Below, one piece after another: positions 8,782 through 17,968 of a stretch of 39,657 nt of DNA. The stretch lies in the NCBI GenBank assembly GCA_009377695.1, contig WHTP01000049.1, positions 1 through 39,657 of the forward strand, read 5' to 3'. The stretch comes from Hyphomicrobiales bacterium (lineage in GTDB: Bacteria; Pseudomonadota; Alphaproteobacteria; Rhizobiales; Xanthobacteraceae). Each line of letters starts with the position of its first letter. Within the stretch, counting starts at the first letter, position 1. Under the pieces are notes generated by a model. The model worked only from the letters and a program-made list of their open reading frames with translations. It was not told the origin of the DNA and searched no databases. A program made the position numbers and the translations under genes.

Positions 8782-10395
8782 ATGGCGAAATCGACTGCAA
8801 AGGCGAGCCCGAAACCAGCACCGACACTGACGCCGATCCCCGATGACGGGACTACGATCTTCGTCGGCAAGAGCGGGAACAAGGCAGAAGTCGTGACCCT
8901 GGCGCTCGCCAACCGGCACGGCTTGGTGACGGGCGCGACCGGCACCGGCAAGACCGTCACCTTACAGGTGATGGCGGAAGGTTTCTCGCGCGCCGGCGTT
9001 CCCGTGTTCGCGGCCGATATCAAGGGCGACCTGTCGGGAATTGCTGAAATCGGCGAGGCCAAGGAAGCTTTCGTCAAGCGCGCGGCCGATATGGGCATTC
9101 AGTATCAACCCGACGAGTTCCCGGTCATGTTCTGGGACCTGTTCGGAGAGCAGGGCACGCCGATCCGCGCCACCATTTCGGAAATGGGGCCCGTGCTGCT
9201 GTCGCGGTTGCTCGACCTCAACGACACCCAGGAGGGCGTGCTCAACATCGCGTTTCGCGTGGCGGACGACCAAGGCCTGCCGTTGCTCGACCTCAAGGAC
9301 CTGCGCGCGATGATCGGCTTCGTCGCTGACGGCGCGGCACAGCTCACGACCACCTATGGCAACGTGTCAAAGAGCTCCGTCGGGGCGATCCAGCGCCAGC
9401 TCCTGATCCTCGAGAACCAGGGCGCGGAAAAATTTTTCGGCGAGCCCGCTTTGGTGCTGAAGGATTTCATGCGCACCGACAGCAGCGGTCGTGGGTACGT
9501 CAACATTCTTGCCGCCGACAAGCTGATGGAAAATCCGCGGCTCTACGCGACCTTCCTGCTGTGGCTGCTGTCGGAATTGTTCGAGGAACTGCCGGAGGTT
9601 GGCGACCCGGACAAGCCCAAGCTCGTGTTCTTCTTCGACGAGGCGCATCTCCTGTTTACTGATGCGCCGAAGGCGTTGCTCGACAAGATCGAGCAGGTGG
9701 TGCGGCTGATCCGATCGAAGGGCGTTGGCGTCTATTTCGTGACTCAGAATCCGCTCGACGTGCCGGACAGAGTGTTGGCGCAGCTTGGCAACCGCGTGCA
9801 GCACGCGCTGCGCGCCTTCACACCACGCGACCAGAAGGCGGTGCGGGCGGCGGCCGATACATTCCGGCCCAATCCCGACCTCGATACCGCGCAGGTCATC
9901 ACCGAGCTAGGCAAGGGCGAGGCGCTGTGCTCGTTCCTCGAAGGCAAGGGCACGCCCTCAATAGTCGAGCGCACCATGATCGCGCCGCCCACGGCGCGGC
10001 TCGGGGTGATCACGCCGGAAGAGCGGCAGGCGGTGATCGGCCAGTCGCCAGTCAAAGGCAAGTACGACGAGACGGTCGATTCGGATTCTGCGTACGAGAT
10101 GCTGCAGAAGCGCGTCGAGCAGCAGACGGCGGAGGCGAACGCGCCGCCGGCGGGCGGTGGCGGCATCCTTGGGACGATCGGCGGGATGCTTGGGGACGTG
10201 TTCGGCACCAGCCGCCCGCGCGGCCAAGTCCTGACGCCAAGCCAGCGGGTCGCGCGCGAGGTGACGCGATCGGTCACCGGACGCGTGGTCGGCGGGGTAG
10301 CCGGCAGCATCGGCAAGTCCGTCGGCGGCTCCATGGGCAACACGATCGGACGGGCCATCGTGCGCGGGGTGCTCGGCGGGATCTTGCGCCGGTAG
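8782..10395 (+). CDS. HerA-like ATPase of the DUF853/YjgR family
   Basis: A 537-residue P-loop ATPase of the HerA/FtsK superfamily. The Walker A motif GATGTGKT lies at residues 51-58, followed by [14 protein letters not shown]. Walker B is [13 protein letters not shown] near residues 281-293, and a sensor-like region [20 protein letters not shown] follows. The C-terminal 60 residues are glycine-rich with two glycine-zipper-like runs. E. coli YjgR is the best-known relative; its cellular role is not established, although HerA proteins pump DNA with nucleases. The start at 8782 is chosen because AAGGGA precedes it and the family core begins soon after; a longer in-frame reading from 8530 has no support. 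No NurA-type nuclease is adjacent. Confidence 0.88.
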   Translation: MAKSTAKASPKPAPTLTPIPDDGTTIFVGKSGNKAEVVTLALANRHGLVTGATGTGKTVTLQVMAEGFSRAGVPVFAADIKGDLSGIAEIGEAKEAFVKRAADMGIQYQPDEFPVMFWDLFGEQGTPIRATISEMGPVLLSRLLDLNDTQEGVLNIAFRVADDQGLPLLDLKDLRAMIGFVADGAAQLTTTYGNVSKSSVGAIQRQLLILENQGAEKFFGEPALVLKDFMRTDSSGRGYVNILAADKLMENPRLYATFLLWLLSELFEELPEVGDPDKPKLVFFFDEAHLLFTDAPKALLDKIEQVVRLIRSKGVGVYFVTQNPLDVPDRVLAQLGNRVQHALRAFTPRDQKAVRAAADTFRPNPDLDTAQVITELGKGEALCSFLEGKGTPSIVERTMIAPPTARLGVITPEERQAVIGQSPVKGKYDETVDSDSAYEMLQKRVEQQTAEANAPPAGGGGILGTIGGMLGDVFGTSRPRGQVLTPSQRVAREVTRSVTGRVVGGVAGSIGKSVGGSMGNTIGRAIVRGVLGGILRR

Positions 10396-10488
10396 ATTTC
10401 AGGGCCTTATGCATACACGTGGCCATGCCGTAAGTCCGCATGGCGTATTCATCGATAGCTTCAACCTGTTTGTAAACGGAATCCCATC

Positions 10489-11427
10489 ATGCCGCTGAAT
10501 GTCATTGCGATCGAAGAGCATTTCTGGACGCCTGAGCTGAAGGGCCTGCGCCCGGCGGCGCTGGTCCGCGATCCCGAGCACGCCAAGCGGCTCGATGACA
10601 TCGGCGCGCTTCGCATCAGCGAGATGGATGCCCATGGCATCGACATGCAGGTCCTCTCCGAGACGGCGCCGGCGGTGCACGAGCTTGATCCCGACAAGGC
10701 GATCCCGCTGGCGCGCCGCTCCAACGACTACCTCCATGAACAGATCAGCAAAAACCCGACCCGTTTTGCCGGCTTTGCGGCGTTGCCGGTGGCGGATCCG
10801 AAAGCCGCGGCCGACGAGCTTGAGCGCGCGGTCACCAAGCTCGGCTTCAAGGGCGCGATGTTCATGGGCCTGTGCAAGGGCCGCTTCCTCGACGAGAAGT
10901 TCTTCTGGCCGATCTTCGAGCGCGCCGAGAAGCTCGACGTGCCGGTCTATCTGCATCCTTCGAAACCGCACCAGGCGGTGATCGACGCCTATTTCAAGGA
11001 CCATCCGAGCCTGATCGGGCCGTCGCTCGGCTTCGGCAACGAGGTCCTGACGATGGCGGCGCGGCTGGTGGTGGGCGGGGTGCTTGACGCTTATCCGAAT
11101 CTCAAGGTGATCATCGGCCATCTCGGCGAAGGTCTGCCGTTCCTGCAATGGCGCATGGATCGCTCCCTCGCACGCGACGCCAAACTGCCGCGAGGCTTTA
11201 CCGATTACGTGAAACAGCACTTCTGGATCACGACCAGCGGCAATTTTTCCGACGCCGCGCTGCTCTGCTCTATCGCCGAGCTCGGCGTCGACAAGGTCAT
11301 CTTCTCGGTCGACTATCCCTACGTCATGAACGAGCCGGGGCGGACATGGCTGGACGCCTTGCCGGTGACCGAGCAGCAGCGGGCGCAGATCGCCTCGGGG
11401 AATGTGAAGAAGCTGCTGAAGCTGTAG
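10489..11427 (+). CDS. Amidohydrolase-2 (ACMSD/gamma-resorcylate decarboxylase-like) enzyme
   Basis: A 312-residue TIM-barrel metalloenzyme of the amidohydrolase-2 group, which includes non-oxidative decarboxylases of aromatic acids. The metal-ligand pattern is visible: E9 and H11 in AIEEHF, H156 in YLHPSKP, H211 in IIGHLGEGLPF, and D275 in FSVDYPYV. The last motif is typical of gamma-resorcylate and 2,3-dihydroxybenzoate decarboxylases. The substrate cannot be told from the sequence. The stop is 13 bp before the M20 peptidase start, so the two genes probably form an operon. Upstream, 93 bp separate it from the DUF853 gene. Confidence 0.85.
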   Translation: MPLNVIAIEEHFWTPELKGLRPAALVRDPEHAKRLDDIGALRISEMDAHGIDMQVLSETAPAVHELDPDKAIPLARRSNDYLHEQISKNPTRFAGFAALPVADPKAAADELERAVTKLGFKGAMFMGLCKGRFLDEKFFWPIFERAEKLDVPVYLHPSKPHQAVIDAYFKDHPSLIGPSLGFGNEVLTMAARLVVGGVLDAYPNLKVIIGHLGEGLPFLQWRMDRSLARDAKLPRGFTDYVKQHFWITTSGNFSDAALLCSIAELGVDKVIFSVDYPYVMNEPGRTWLDALPVTEQQRAQIASGNVKKLLKL

Positions 11428-11440
11428 AAGGAACGCCGCC

Positions 11441-12859
11441 ATGTCATCACCATCCGCCGCTCTGCCTGCCGTCCTCGACCGCATCGACGCCGAACTCGAC
11501 AACAGCGTCGGCCGGCTGTTCGATTTCCTGAGGATCCAGTCAGTCTCGACCGACCCGACCTATGCGGCGCAGTGCAAGGCGGCGGCGGAATATGTGGCGA
11601 GCGACCTGGCGAGCCTCGGTTTCGATGCCTCGTTGCGACCGACCGGCGGGCATCCGGCGGTGGTCGGCAAGAGCGGTAATGAGGCCGGCAACGGCACGGG
11701 TAACGGCAAGGCGCCGTACGTCCTCTTCTATGGCCATTACGACGTGCAGCCAGTCGACCCGCTGTCGCTCTGGGAGACGCCGCCGTTTGAACCACGGATC
11801 GCCGTAACACCCGACGGCCGCAAGATCATCGTGGCGCGCGGCGCCTGCGATGACAAAGGCCAGGTGATGACTTTCGTGGAGGCGCTGCGTGCCTTCAAGG
11901 CGGTCACCGGAAGCCTGCCGCTGCCTGTGACCATGCTGATCGAGGGCGAGGAGGAGTGCGGTTCGGCGCATCTTTTCGATTTCGTGAAGAACAACGCCGC
12001 CGAGCTGAAGCAGGACTTTGCACTCGTCTGCGATACCGGCATGTGGGACGGCAAGACTCCGGCGATCACCACCTCGCTGCGTGGTCTCGTCTATGAGGAG
12101 GTCAAGGTCACCTGCGCCGACCGCGACCTGCACTCCGGCATCTTCGGCGGCGCCGCGCAGAATCCGCTGCGCGTGCTCTCGCAAATCCTCGGTGCCATGC
12201 ACGACAAGAACGGCAAGGTCACGATCCCTGGCTTCTACGATGGCGTGAAGGAACTGCCGCGGGCCATCAAGGCGGAGCTGAAGAAGCTCAAGCTCACGCC
12301 TAAGGAATTCCTCGGCAGCGTCGGACTGAAGGTCCCGGCCGGCGAGAAGAACCGCATGCTGCTGGAGCAGATCTCGACGCGTCCGACCGCAGAGATCAAC
12401 GGCATGATCGGCGGCTACACTGGCGAGGGCGCGAAGACCGTGCTGCCAGGGCAGGCGATCGCGAAGGTATCGTTCCGGCTGGTCGGCGACCAGAATCCGA
12501 AAAAGATCCAGGACGCCTTCCGCAAGTTCGTGCGCGCGCGGCTGCCGAAGGACGCCAAGGTCGAGTTCACGAATTTCGGTCTCGCGCCGGCGATCCAGCT
12601 TCCGTTCGACAACCCGGTGCTGGCGAAGGCGCGCGCGGCGTTGAAAGCGGAGTGGGGCAAGACCGCAGTGACGGTAGGCGAGGGCGGCTCGATCCCGATC
12701 GTCGGCGACTTCAAGCGCGTGCTCGGCATGGACACCATCATGGTCGGTTTTGCGCTCGACGACGACCGCGTGCATTCGCCGAACGAGAAATACGACCTCA
12801 CGTCGTTCCACAAGGGAACGCGAAGCTGGGCGCGCATTTTGGCGGCGCTGGCGGGGTAA
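11441..12859 (+). CDS. M20 family metallo-dipeptidase
   Basis: A 472-residue di-zinc peptidase of the M20 dipeptidase group. Ligand and catalytic motifs are GHYDVQPVDP (His99, Asp101), ARGACDDKGQ (bridging Asp137/138), IEGEEECGS (catalytic and ligand glutamates near 170-172), CDTG (Asp198) and a late HSPNEKY. DLHSG (His231) belongs to the lid domain that completes the site in dimers. AAGGA stands before the ATG. The family removes residues from dipeptides or N-acyl amino acids; the exact substrate is open. No signal peptide is seen, so it is cytoplasmic. It lies 13 bp after the amidohydrolase gene. Confidence 0.9.
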   Translation: MSSPSAALPAVLDRIDAELDNSVGRLFDFLRIQSVSTDPTYAAQCKAAAEYVASDLASLGFDASLRPTGGHPAVVGKSGNEAGNGTGNGKAPYVLFYGHYDVQPVDPLSLWETPPFEPRIAVTPDGRKIIVARGACDDKGQVMTFVEALRAFKAVTGSLPLPVTMLIEGEEECGSAHLFDFVKNNAAELKQDFALVCDTGMWDGKTPAITTSLRGLVYEEVKVTCADRDLHSGIFGGAAQNPLRVLSQILGAMHDKNGKVTIPGFYDGVKELPRAIKAELKKLKLTPKEFLGSVGLKVPAGEKNRMLLEQISTRPTAEINGMIGGYTGEGAKTVLPGQAIAKVSFRLVGDQNPKKIQDAFRKFVRARLPKDAKVEFTNFGLAPAIQLPFDNPVLAKARAALKAEWGKTAVTVGEGGSIPIVGDFKRVLGMDTIMVGFALDDDRVHSPNEKYDLTSFHKGTRSWARILAALAG

Positions 12860-12875
12860 CAAATATGAGCGGAGA

Positions 12876-13199
12876 TCATGCCGCCGCGCGCGGTCTGATC
12901 GCCTTGAGTTGCCCGCCGATCTCTCGTCGGCGCTGCATCAGTTCGTAATCCGTCTGCAGCCCGAGAAAAAATCCCTCCGACATGCGGAAATAGCGCGCGA
13001 GGCGGAGGTCGGTGTCGGCGGTGATGGCGCGCTTGCCCAGCACGATCTCGTTGATGCGGCGCGGCGGGACGCCGATCGCGCGCGCAAGGGCCGTCTGCGA
13101 CAGCCGCATCGGTGACAGGAATTCCTCCAGCAAGATTTCGCCGGGGTGAGGGTTGCGGAGGAAACTAGTGGTAGTCGACGATTTCGACTTGGTGCGCAT
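12876..13199 (-). CDS. HigA-family antitoxin-like helix-turn-helix protein (orphan)
   Basis: A 107-residue protein with the HigA/VapI signature: HPGEILLEEFL, an XRE helix-turn-helix (LSQTALARAIGVPPRRINEI), then VLGKRAITADTDLRLARYF. HigA normally binds and neutralises HigB, an mRNA-cleaving RelE-like toxin, whose gene usually lies just upstream. Upstream here is a divergent DUF2171 gene, so no HigB partner is visible and this may be a solitary regulator. The ATG at 13199 is preceded by GGAGAG, which favours it over a much longer in-frame reading that runs through the neighbouring gene. Its stop lies 16 bp from the convergent M20 gene. Confidence 0.82.
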   Translation of the reverse strand: MRTKSKSSTTTSFLRNPHPGEILLEEFLSPMRLSQTALARAIGVPPRRINEIVLGKRAITADTDLRLARYFRMSEGFFLGLQTDYELMQRRREIGGQLKAIRPRAAA

Positions 13200-13352
13200 G
13201 TCCGTCTCTCCACTGTCCGATTCCAGCATCCGACTTTCGTCCGAGCGATGCGAGCGGGCAGTAACACAGGGTGTCGTTGCCGATCGCGTCGGGTTTGGAA
13301 CCACTCTCGTCCGCTGCACGTTATCCCCTCCAAACGTATGGAGGTACTTGCA

Positions 13353-13586
13353 ATGGTCGCACCGCATACCATCAAGGAACACATGGAAGTCGTCGGTTCC
13401 GATGGCGTTCACGTCGGAACCGTTGACCACATGGAAGGAACCAATGAGGTCAAGCTGACCAAGAGCGATGAAGAAGCGGGCGAGGAGCATCACTTCATTC
13501 CGCTTGCCTGGGTGGACCATGTCGACAAGAAGGTGCACCTCAAACAGTCAGGCGCTGAGGCCAAGGCGCGCTGGAAAACACACTAA
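13353..13586 (+). CDS. DUF2171 small protein (PRC-barrel-like)
   Basis: A 77-residue acidic protein opening MVAPHTIKEHMEVVGSDG, with short beta-type repeats (VHVGTVDHMEG, EVKLTKSDEE) and a HHFIPLAWVDHVDKKVHL end, typical of DUF2171. The fold resembles PRC-barrel proteins and the function is unknown; homologues are common in Rhizobiales and often stress-linked. GGAGG at 13340-13344 sits nine bases before the ATG and sets the start. A strong terminator follows the stop codon. Confidence 0.85.
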   Translation: MVAPHTIKEHMEVVGSDGVHVGTVDHMEGTNEVKLTKSDEEAGEEHHFIPLAWVDHVDKKVHLKQSGAEAKARWKTH

Positions 13587-13608
13587 GCAACAGGCCATCG
13601 TTTCTGTC

Positions 13609-13645
13609 CGACCCCGCCCGGAATGCAGCGGCGGGGTCGTTTCTT
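13609..13645 (+). terminator. Rho-independent terminator of the DUF2171 gene
   Basis: A 10-bp perfect stem (cgaccccgcc/ggcggggtcg) with an 11-base loop is followed by tttctt. It starts 22 bp after the DUF2171 stop codon. Confidence 0.75.
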
Positions 13646-13722
13646 GTCCGGCATCACGAACGCGCGAGTGAATGCGCTCATGCATTGAGGGCGGTGGGCC
13701 ATTTCTTCGCCATACCGATCAC

Positions 13723-15357
13723 TCACTTGACCGGCGTGAGTCCGCGTTGCGTGAGCAGCGTGTCGTAGGAACGGCCGCCGATGTCATAGACGCGGGCATA
13801 GACGACCCCGTCACGCCGGACCTCGACCAGCAGCGGGGCGTCGAGGGTCCTGCAATAGTGCTCGCCCAACATCATCGCGAAGTCGGCGCCTTTCGGGTTC
13901 CAAGTGGTCTCGAAATCCGGACCGAGCTCGACTTGCGGCGAGCGGTGATGACCGCAGACCGCGAGTTTCCAGCGGCGACCGGTCGGCTTTTGCAATCCGA
14001 GTTCGGCAATCTTGGCCGCGAGGCCCTGCGACGCCTGCTTCAGGGAGAGCCCCCAATAGTCGAGCATGTAGTGGTCTCGCGCCCCGCGCACGCCGCCGGC
14101 AAGCCGGTTGAACGACGTGTATTCGTAAGGGTGCACGCGCATCATGTCGGCGACTGGCAGCGCGACGCCGACGACGAAGACGGCGGCCGCGATCGTCGCC
14201 GGCAGAGGGCCGCGGCGGCGCAGCGCCTCGAACAGCCACGCGCCGGCGAGCCCGCCGGCGACCGCGAGCGGCGGGACCACGAACAGGAAATGGCGGATGC
14301 CGTTGTACATCGCAGGCTTCATCGCCACGGCGATCGCGACCGGCAGAGCAGCCGCAAGCGCAACGAGAAGCAGCATTGCGCGGCGGTTCGGCGTGTTGCT
14401 GCTGCGGCACGCGCCGACCAGCGCGGCGACGACCCCGCCTGCCGCGAGCACGCCGAATAGCTCCGGCAGCTTGAGCGCGAGCAGCGTCGGCAGGTAGCTG
14501 CGCGGCATTTCGGTAACCTTGGTGCGCACGCCATCGAACATTTCGTTCCAGGGCTCTTCGAAAAAGCGCGAGAAATATTGCAGCGCGCGAAATGGATTGA
14601 GCGGCTCTGCCGCGCCCCAGGGCCAGACCAGCGCCATCACCGCGTAACCGAGCACGAGCCCGGGCAACAGCCGCAGCACGAACGTCCCGCATGCGGCTGC
14701 AGCTATGCGCAGGCCGTCGCGCCGCGCCTCGATCGCGACGATCAGCGTGAGTGCGCAGAGGGCATATAGCGCGCCAAATCCGCCCAGGATGCGCGTGCCG
14801 AACGCGAGCCCTGCGCCGACGCCCAGAAGCGCGACGGTCGCTGCACCCGGCCGCGGATATTCCTCGAACGCGCGTACGAGCCCGAGCAGCAGCAATGCCA
14901 TTGCCACCGCAAACGGCGCGTCCTTGGCATTGATGAAGGCGTGGCCGACGAACAGCGGGCAGGTCGCAAGCAGCACGAGCGCGATCAGTCCGGCGAGCGG
15001 TCCGCCGATGCGCCGTCCCGTCCGCCAGACGATCGCAAGGCCGATCAAGCCGACGATCGCTCCTGTGAGCCGACGCGTCTCGAACACGCCAAACGGCAAC
15101 CCCTTCGCGAGCAACGCGGCGGCGAGATCGAAGCCGCCGCCGTATTCATAGAGATTGACCCATGACAGCGCGCGCCGGTCGGCAAGGCCCGAGGTGTAGA
15201 GTGACACCAGCAGATCGCCATACTCGGCGTGGGCGTAGTCGTCCCAGCCGAGCCCAAAGTCGCGGAAGGTCGCGAGTGCCACGACCGTCCCTATTGCCAA
15301 CACCGCGAGCGCCAGGCGGTCGGCGACATGTCCGGCTTGCTGCTGTTGGGAGGCCAT
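13723..15357 (-). CDS. Polytopic glycosyltransferase (GT39/ArnT-like)
   Basis: A 544-residue protein with roughly ten to twelve membrane helices and a C-terminal soluble part of about 130 residues. The first outer loop carries the acidic motif GLGWDDYAHAEYGD (Asp39-Asp40), the position of the catalytic aspartate in GT-C enzymes of the GT39/PMT/ArnT type. A long later loop and RHFLFVVPPLAVAGG match the family layout. These enzymes move a sugar from a polyprenyl-phosphate donor to lipid, protein or glycan; donor and acceptor are unknown here. The start at 15357 begins the hydrophilic leader MASQQQQ; a longer reading runs into the upstream terminator region and is less likely. It is single-gene, with sodB upstream on the same strand. 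Confidence 0.75.
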   Translation of the reverse strand: MASQQQQAGHVADRLALAVLAIGTVVALATFRDFGLGWDDYAHAEYGDLLVSLYTSGLADRRALSWVNLYEYGGGFDLAAALLAKGLPFGVFETRRLTGAIVGLIGLAIVWRTGRRIGGPLAGLIALVLLATCPLFVGHAFINAKDAPFAVAMALLLLGLVRAFEEYPRPGAATVALLGVGAGLAFGTRILGGFGALYALCALTLIVAIEARRDGLRIAAAACGTFVLRLLPGLVLGYAVMALVWPWGAAEPLNPFRALQYFSRFFEEPWNEMFDGVRTKVTEMPRSYLPTLLALKLPELFGVLAAGGVVAALVGACRSSNTPNRRAMLLLVALAAALPVAIAVAMKPAMYNGIRHFLFVVPPLAVAGGLAGAWLFEALRRRGPLPATIAAAVFVVGVALPVADMMRVHPYEYTSFNRLAGGVRGARDHYMLDYWGLSLKQASQGLAAKIAELGLQKPTGRRWKLAVCGHHRSPQVELGPDFETTWNPKGADFAMMLGEHYCRTLDAPLLVEVRRDGVVYARVYDIGGRSYDTLLTQRGLTPVK

Positions 15358-15383
15358 CGACGGAGTATGCCCGCGGCGGTGGC

Positions 15384-15413
15384 GAAAACAAAAGCGGGGC
15401 ACCTTGCCCCGCT
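15384..15413 (-). terminator. Rho-independent terminator after sodB
   Basis: Read on the minus strand, a perfect 8-bp stem (agcggggc/gccccgct) with a 5-base loop is followed by tttgtttt. A second, imperfect copy of the same hairpin (about 15414-15437) lies between it and sodB, so the terminator looks partly duplicated. Confidence 0.75.
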
Positions 15414-15474
15414 CGGGGGGCATCTTGCCCCGCTTTGCCTTTCACGACGTGCGAGCCCCGGCCCGCGCTTGATC

Positions 15475-16077
15475 TTACTTCATCGCGGCGTCGTACATCT
15501 TCGCGACGTATTCCCAATTGACCAAGTGGTCGAGGAACGCCTTGAGGTAGTCTGGCCGGCGGTTGCGGTAATCGATGTAGTAGGAGTGCTCCCAGACGTC
15601 GCAGCCGAGGATCGGTTTGCCGCCGTGCACCAACGGGCTCTCGCCGTTCGGGGTCTTGGTCACCTGGATCTTGCCATCGACGACGGCGAGCCAGCACCAG
15701 CCTGAGCCGAACTGGCCGACGCCGGCTGCGATCAAGTCCTCTTTCATCTTCGCCACAGAGCCGAGGTCGGCGGTGATCTTCTTCTCGAGATTGCCGGGCA
15801 GCTTGTCGCCGCCACCGTTCGGCTTCATCCATTGCCAGAAGTGCAGGTGGTTGTAGTGCTGCCCGGCATTATTGAACAGCCCGGCATTCTTGCCGAAGGA
15901 CCCTTTGACGATGTCCTCGAGCGATTTGCCCTCCCACTCCGTGCCCTTGAGCAGGTTGTTGCCGTTGTTGACGTAAGCGAGGTGGTGTTTGTCGTGGTGG
16001 TACTCGAGCGTCTCGCGCGACATGTACGGGGCGAGCGCGTCGTGGGAATAGGGCAGGTCAGGTAACTTGAACGACAT
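15475..16077 (-). CDS. sodB: Iron superoxide dismutase
   Basis: A 200-residue Fe/Mn-type superoxide dismutase that converts superoxide to hydrogen peroxide and oxygen. Predicted metal ligands are His27 (LEYHHDKHH), His77 (NHLHFWQW), Asp160 and His164 (DVWEHSYY). The GQFGSGWCWL segment with glutamine in the second sphere nearer the middle of the chain favours iron, though cambialistic use is possible. No signal peptide is present. GAGGAG before the ATG at 16077 supports this start over the longer one at 16122. A terminator follows. Confidence 0.93.
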   Translation of the reverse strand: MSFKLPDLPYSHDALAPYMSRETLEYHHDKHHLAYVNNGNNLLKGTEWEGKSLEDIVKGSFGKNAGLFNNAGQHYNHLHFWQWMKPNGGGDKLPGNLEKKITADLGSVAKMKEDLIAAGVGQFGSGWCWLAVVDGKIQVTKTPNGESPLVHGGKPILGCDVWEHSYYIDYRNRRPDYLKAFLDHLVNWEYVAKMYDAAMK

Positions 16078-16256
16078 CAGTGTCTCCTCAGTGATTGCAG
16101 GTTCCGTATCTACTATGGGCACCCGGCGGTGGCGACAGCGGCGAGCGTCATTTATGCCATTCCCCCGGATTCACGCTGTCCATAAGTTGAGCGGGCAGGT
16201 ACCCGTGCCATCGTACCGTCAGTTTCGAGTTAGACCAGTTCGATCCATGGGGTTGT

Positions 16257-16643
16257 ATGGCTGCATTCTTTCAATCGCTTCACAAGACGCTCGCCGCGGG
16301 CTTCGGTCTCGTCGTCCTGCTAATTATCCTCGTTGGTTTGATCGGCGGTCAATTCATCAAGTTCGATTTCGACGTGGTGGCTGTTCTTCTGGCGCTGGCT
16401 GCGCTGACGTTCCAGCGGCCGTACGACACAATCGGCATTGGCACGTGGCTCGCGTTGATCATGGCGTTCAATGTCTGGTTCATCATCTGGCCGAACCAGA
16501 AGAAGATCCTGGGCCTCATCGAAGCGTCGGCGGATGAGAAGGGTGCTGCTGCGCGTCTCGCGGGCATGACGTCGCGCGCCATCACCATGCTGCCGATGCC
16601 GATGCTCTATTGCATGGCGGCGCAGAACAACGCGGGCCTCTGA
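16257..16643 (+). CDS. Small membrane protein related to the PuuD/DUF989 membrane domain
   Basis: A 128-residue protein with helices at about 12-32, 38-54 and 62-78, then the motif FNVWFIIWPNQKKILGL (71-87). This motif is a landmark of the membrane part of PuuD-type urate hydroxylases, which carry a C-terminal cytochrome c domain. Here the heme-binding CxxCH is absent, so this is the membrane module alone and need not act on urate. It stands by itself, divergent from sodB across a 179-bp gap. Confidence 0.6.
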   Translation: MAAFFQSLHKTLAAGFGLVVLLIILVGLIGGQFIKFDFDVVAVLLALAALTFQRPYDTIGIGTWLALIMAFNVWFIIWPNQKKILGLIEASADEKGAAARLAGMTSRAITMLPMPMLYCMAAQNNAGL

Positions 16644-16984
16644 TCGCGCGAGACGGGCTTCCGTGCCAGAGACTCGTACGCTCATGAGGACGTTCCGGTC
16701 AGGCGCGCTTCGCGAACGCGCTTCGTCGACAAGCGGGGGATAAAAGTTAACGGCCTGTCAGCGCGGTTGTTCCATTGCCGGCTGGTCGTTTGTTGCCATG
16801 CGATGGGTACTGCGCGCAATGAACGCTGGCGATGTCTGGAACCGCCGCACCCGCGTTAAAAGTTTTGAGAGTTGTGACTTGACGCACAATAAGCATTGCG
16901 CGTTTTCAAGAAGAGGATCAAAATTGCTCGCTAACCATAGCAGCGGGGGCTGCGAGTTATGGGGGCAGGGGCGGGGCGTTTAGC
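16644..16984. other. Intergenic region, 341 bp
   Basis: No convincing gene. A 61-codon reading at 16798-16983 lacks a ribosome-binding site and family resemblance. The stretch around 16860-16930 is more AT-rich than its surroundings and probably holds the promoter of the next gene; a TTGACG at about 16879 could be a -35 element. GGGGCGGGG just before 16985 is the ribosome-binding site of the next gene. Confidence 0.4.
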
Positions 16985-17968
16985 ATGTCGGTGATCCTGC
17001 TTTTGCTGGGCATCCTGCTGAGCGCGGCAGGCGGCGCCTTGATCGGGTTTGGAATTCCGATCAAAGACTTAAGCCATGGCACGACGTTGATCCTGGCCGG
17101 CGCTTTTGCCGTGGTGGGCGGCCTGTTGCTGGTCGGGCTGTCGGCTGTCGTCAGCGAATTGGCGCGGGTCACCGCAGCGCTGAAACTACCCCAAGCTCGA
17201 GCCGTTGCGCCGGGCGCTACAGGCGCCGAATTGGCGGCGCGGCCGACCGAGGCCGTCGCCCGCGAACACGTCAGTGAAACAGCCCAGGGAGCGATCAAGG
17301 ACAGCGAGCCGCCGGCGGTCGCCGCTCTCGCTCCCGGCGCTGCACCAAGTCCGGCACAAGCTGCACCAAGGCCCGTGCAAACTGCCGCCGCCGAGGTGTC
17401 GGCCTCGGCCATCGAGCGCCTGCGCTCGAGCATCCCACGTCCGGACAAGGTCGTGCCGGAGGCGGCAGAGGCCGTTCCGCTGTCGCCCAATGGCAAGCAC
17501 GCCGGGCATCGCCTCGAACCGTCGCTGCCGGGCAAACCGGCGCCGGTGCCGGCGCCACCACTGTCAGCGGGCGCGGCCGCGGTCGCAACCCGTGAACCGC
17601 GGCTCGATTTCCTGTTCCGACCGCGCCATGCGCGCCAAACGCAAGTCGATCCGGTGCAACACGCTCCGCAGGCGGAGCCCTTCAACTCACTCTGGCCGCA
17701 ACGTCTGGCGCGCGATGGACAGCCTGACCCGCGGCTTGAAATAGCACGTGTACCTGCAGCAGCCCCGACCGCTACCAATCAGGCTGCTGAAGTTCAGCCG
17801 GCGCCGGCGCCGCAAGAGCGGACGGTCGCAATCCTCAAATCCGGCGTGGTCGATGGCATGGCGTATACGCTCTACGCCGACGGCTCGATCGAGGCGCAAC
17901 TGCCGCAGGGAACAGTGCGCTTTGGATCGATCGCCGAATTGCGCGCGCATATCGAGAATAACGGATAG
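16985..17968 (+). CDS. Membrane-anchored hypothetical protein with proline/alanine-rich linker
   Basis: A 327-residue protein of unknown function. Two hydrophobic helices at about 1-24 and 33-57 are followed by some 200 residues rich in Ala, Pro and Arg with low complexity. A compact C-terminal domain of about 50 residues follows (SGVVDGMAYTLYADGSIEAQ, ending FGSIAELRAHIENNG). That end resembles small beta-rich domains in Rhizobiales envelope proteins that also finish with SIAELRxHI. The strong GGGGCGGGG site sets the start. The linker's composition suggests a flexible spacer; on which side of the membrane is not clear. Confidence 0.65.
   Translation: MSVILLLLGILLSAAGGALIGFGIPIKDLSHGTTLILAGAFAVVGGLLLVGLSAVVSELARVTAALKLPQARAVAPGATGAELAARPTEAVAREHVSETAQGAIKDSEPPAVAALAPGAAPSPAQAAPRPVQTAAAEVSASAIERLRSSIPRPDKVVPEAAEAVPLSPNGKHAGHRLEPSLPGKPAPVPAPPLSAGAAAVATREPRLDFLFRPRHARQTQVDPVQHAPQAEPFNSLWPQRLARDGQPDPRLEIARVPAAAPTATNQAAEVQPAPAPQERTVAILKSGVVDGMAYTLYADGSIEAQLPQGTVRFGSIAELRAHIENNG

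Noticed and set aside
11540-12862. A 440-codon minus-strand frame opposite the M20 peptidase, and a similar one at 10399-11502 opposite the amidohydrolase
   Set aside because: Both are shadows of metalloenzymes with complete ligand sets; their residues are dominated by arginine and leucine codons typical of antisense reading.
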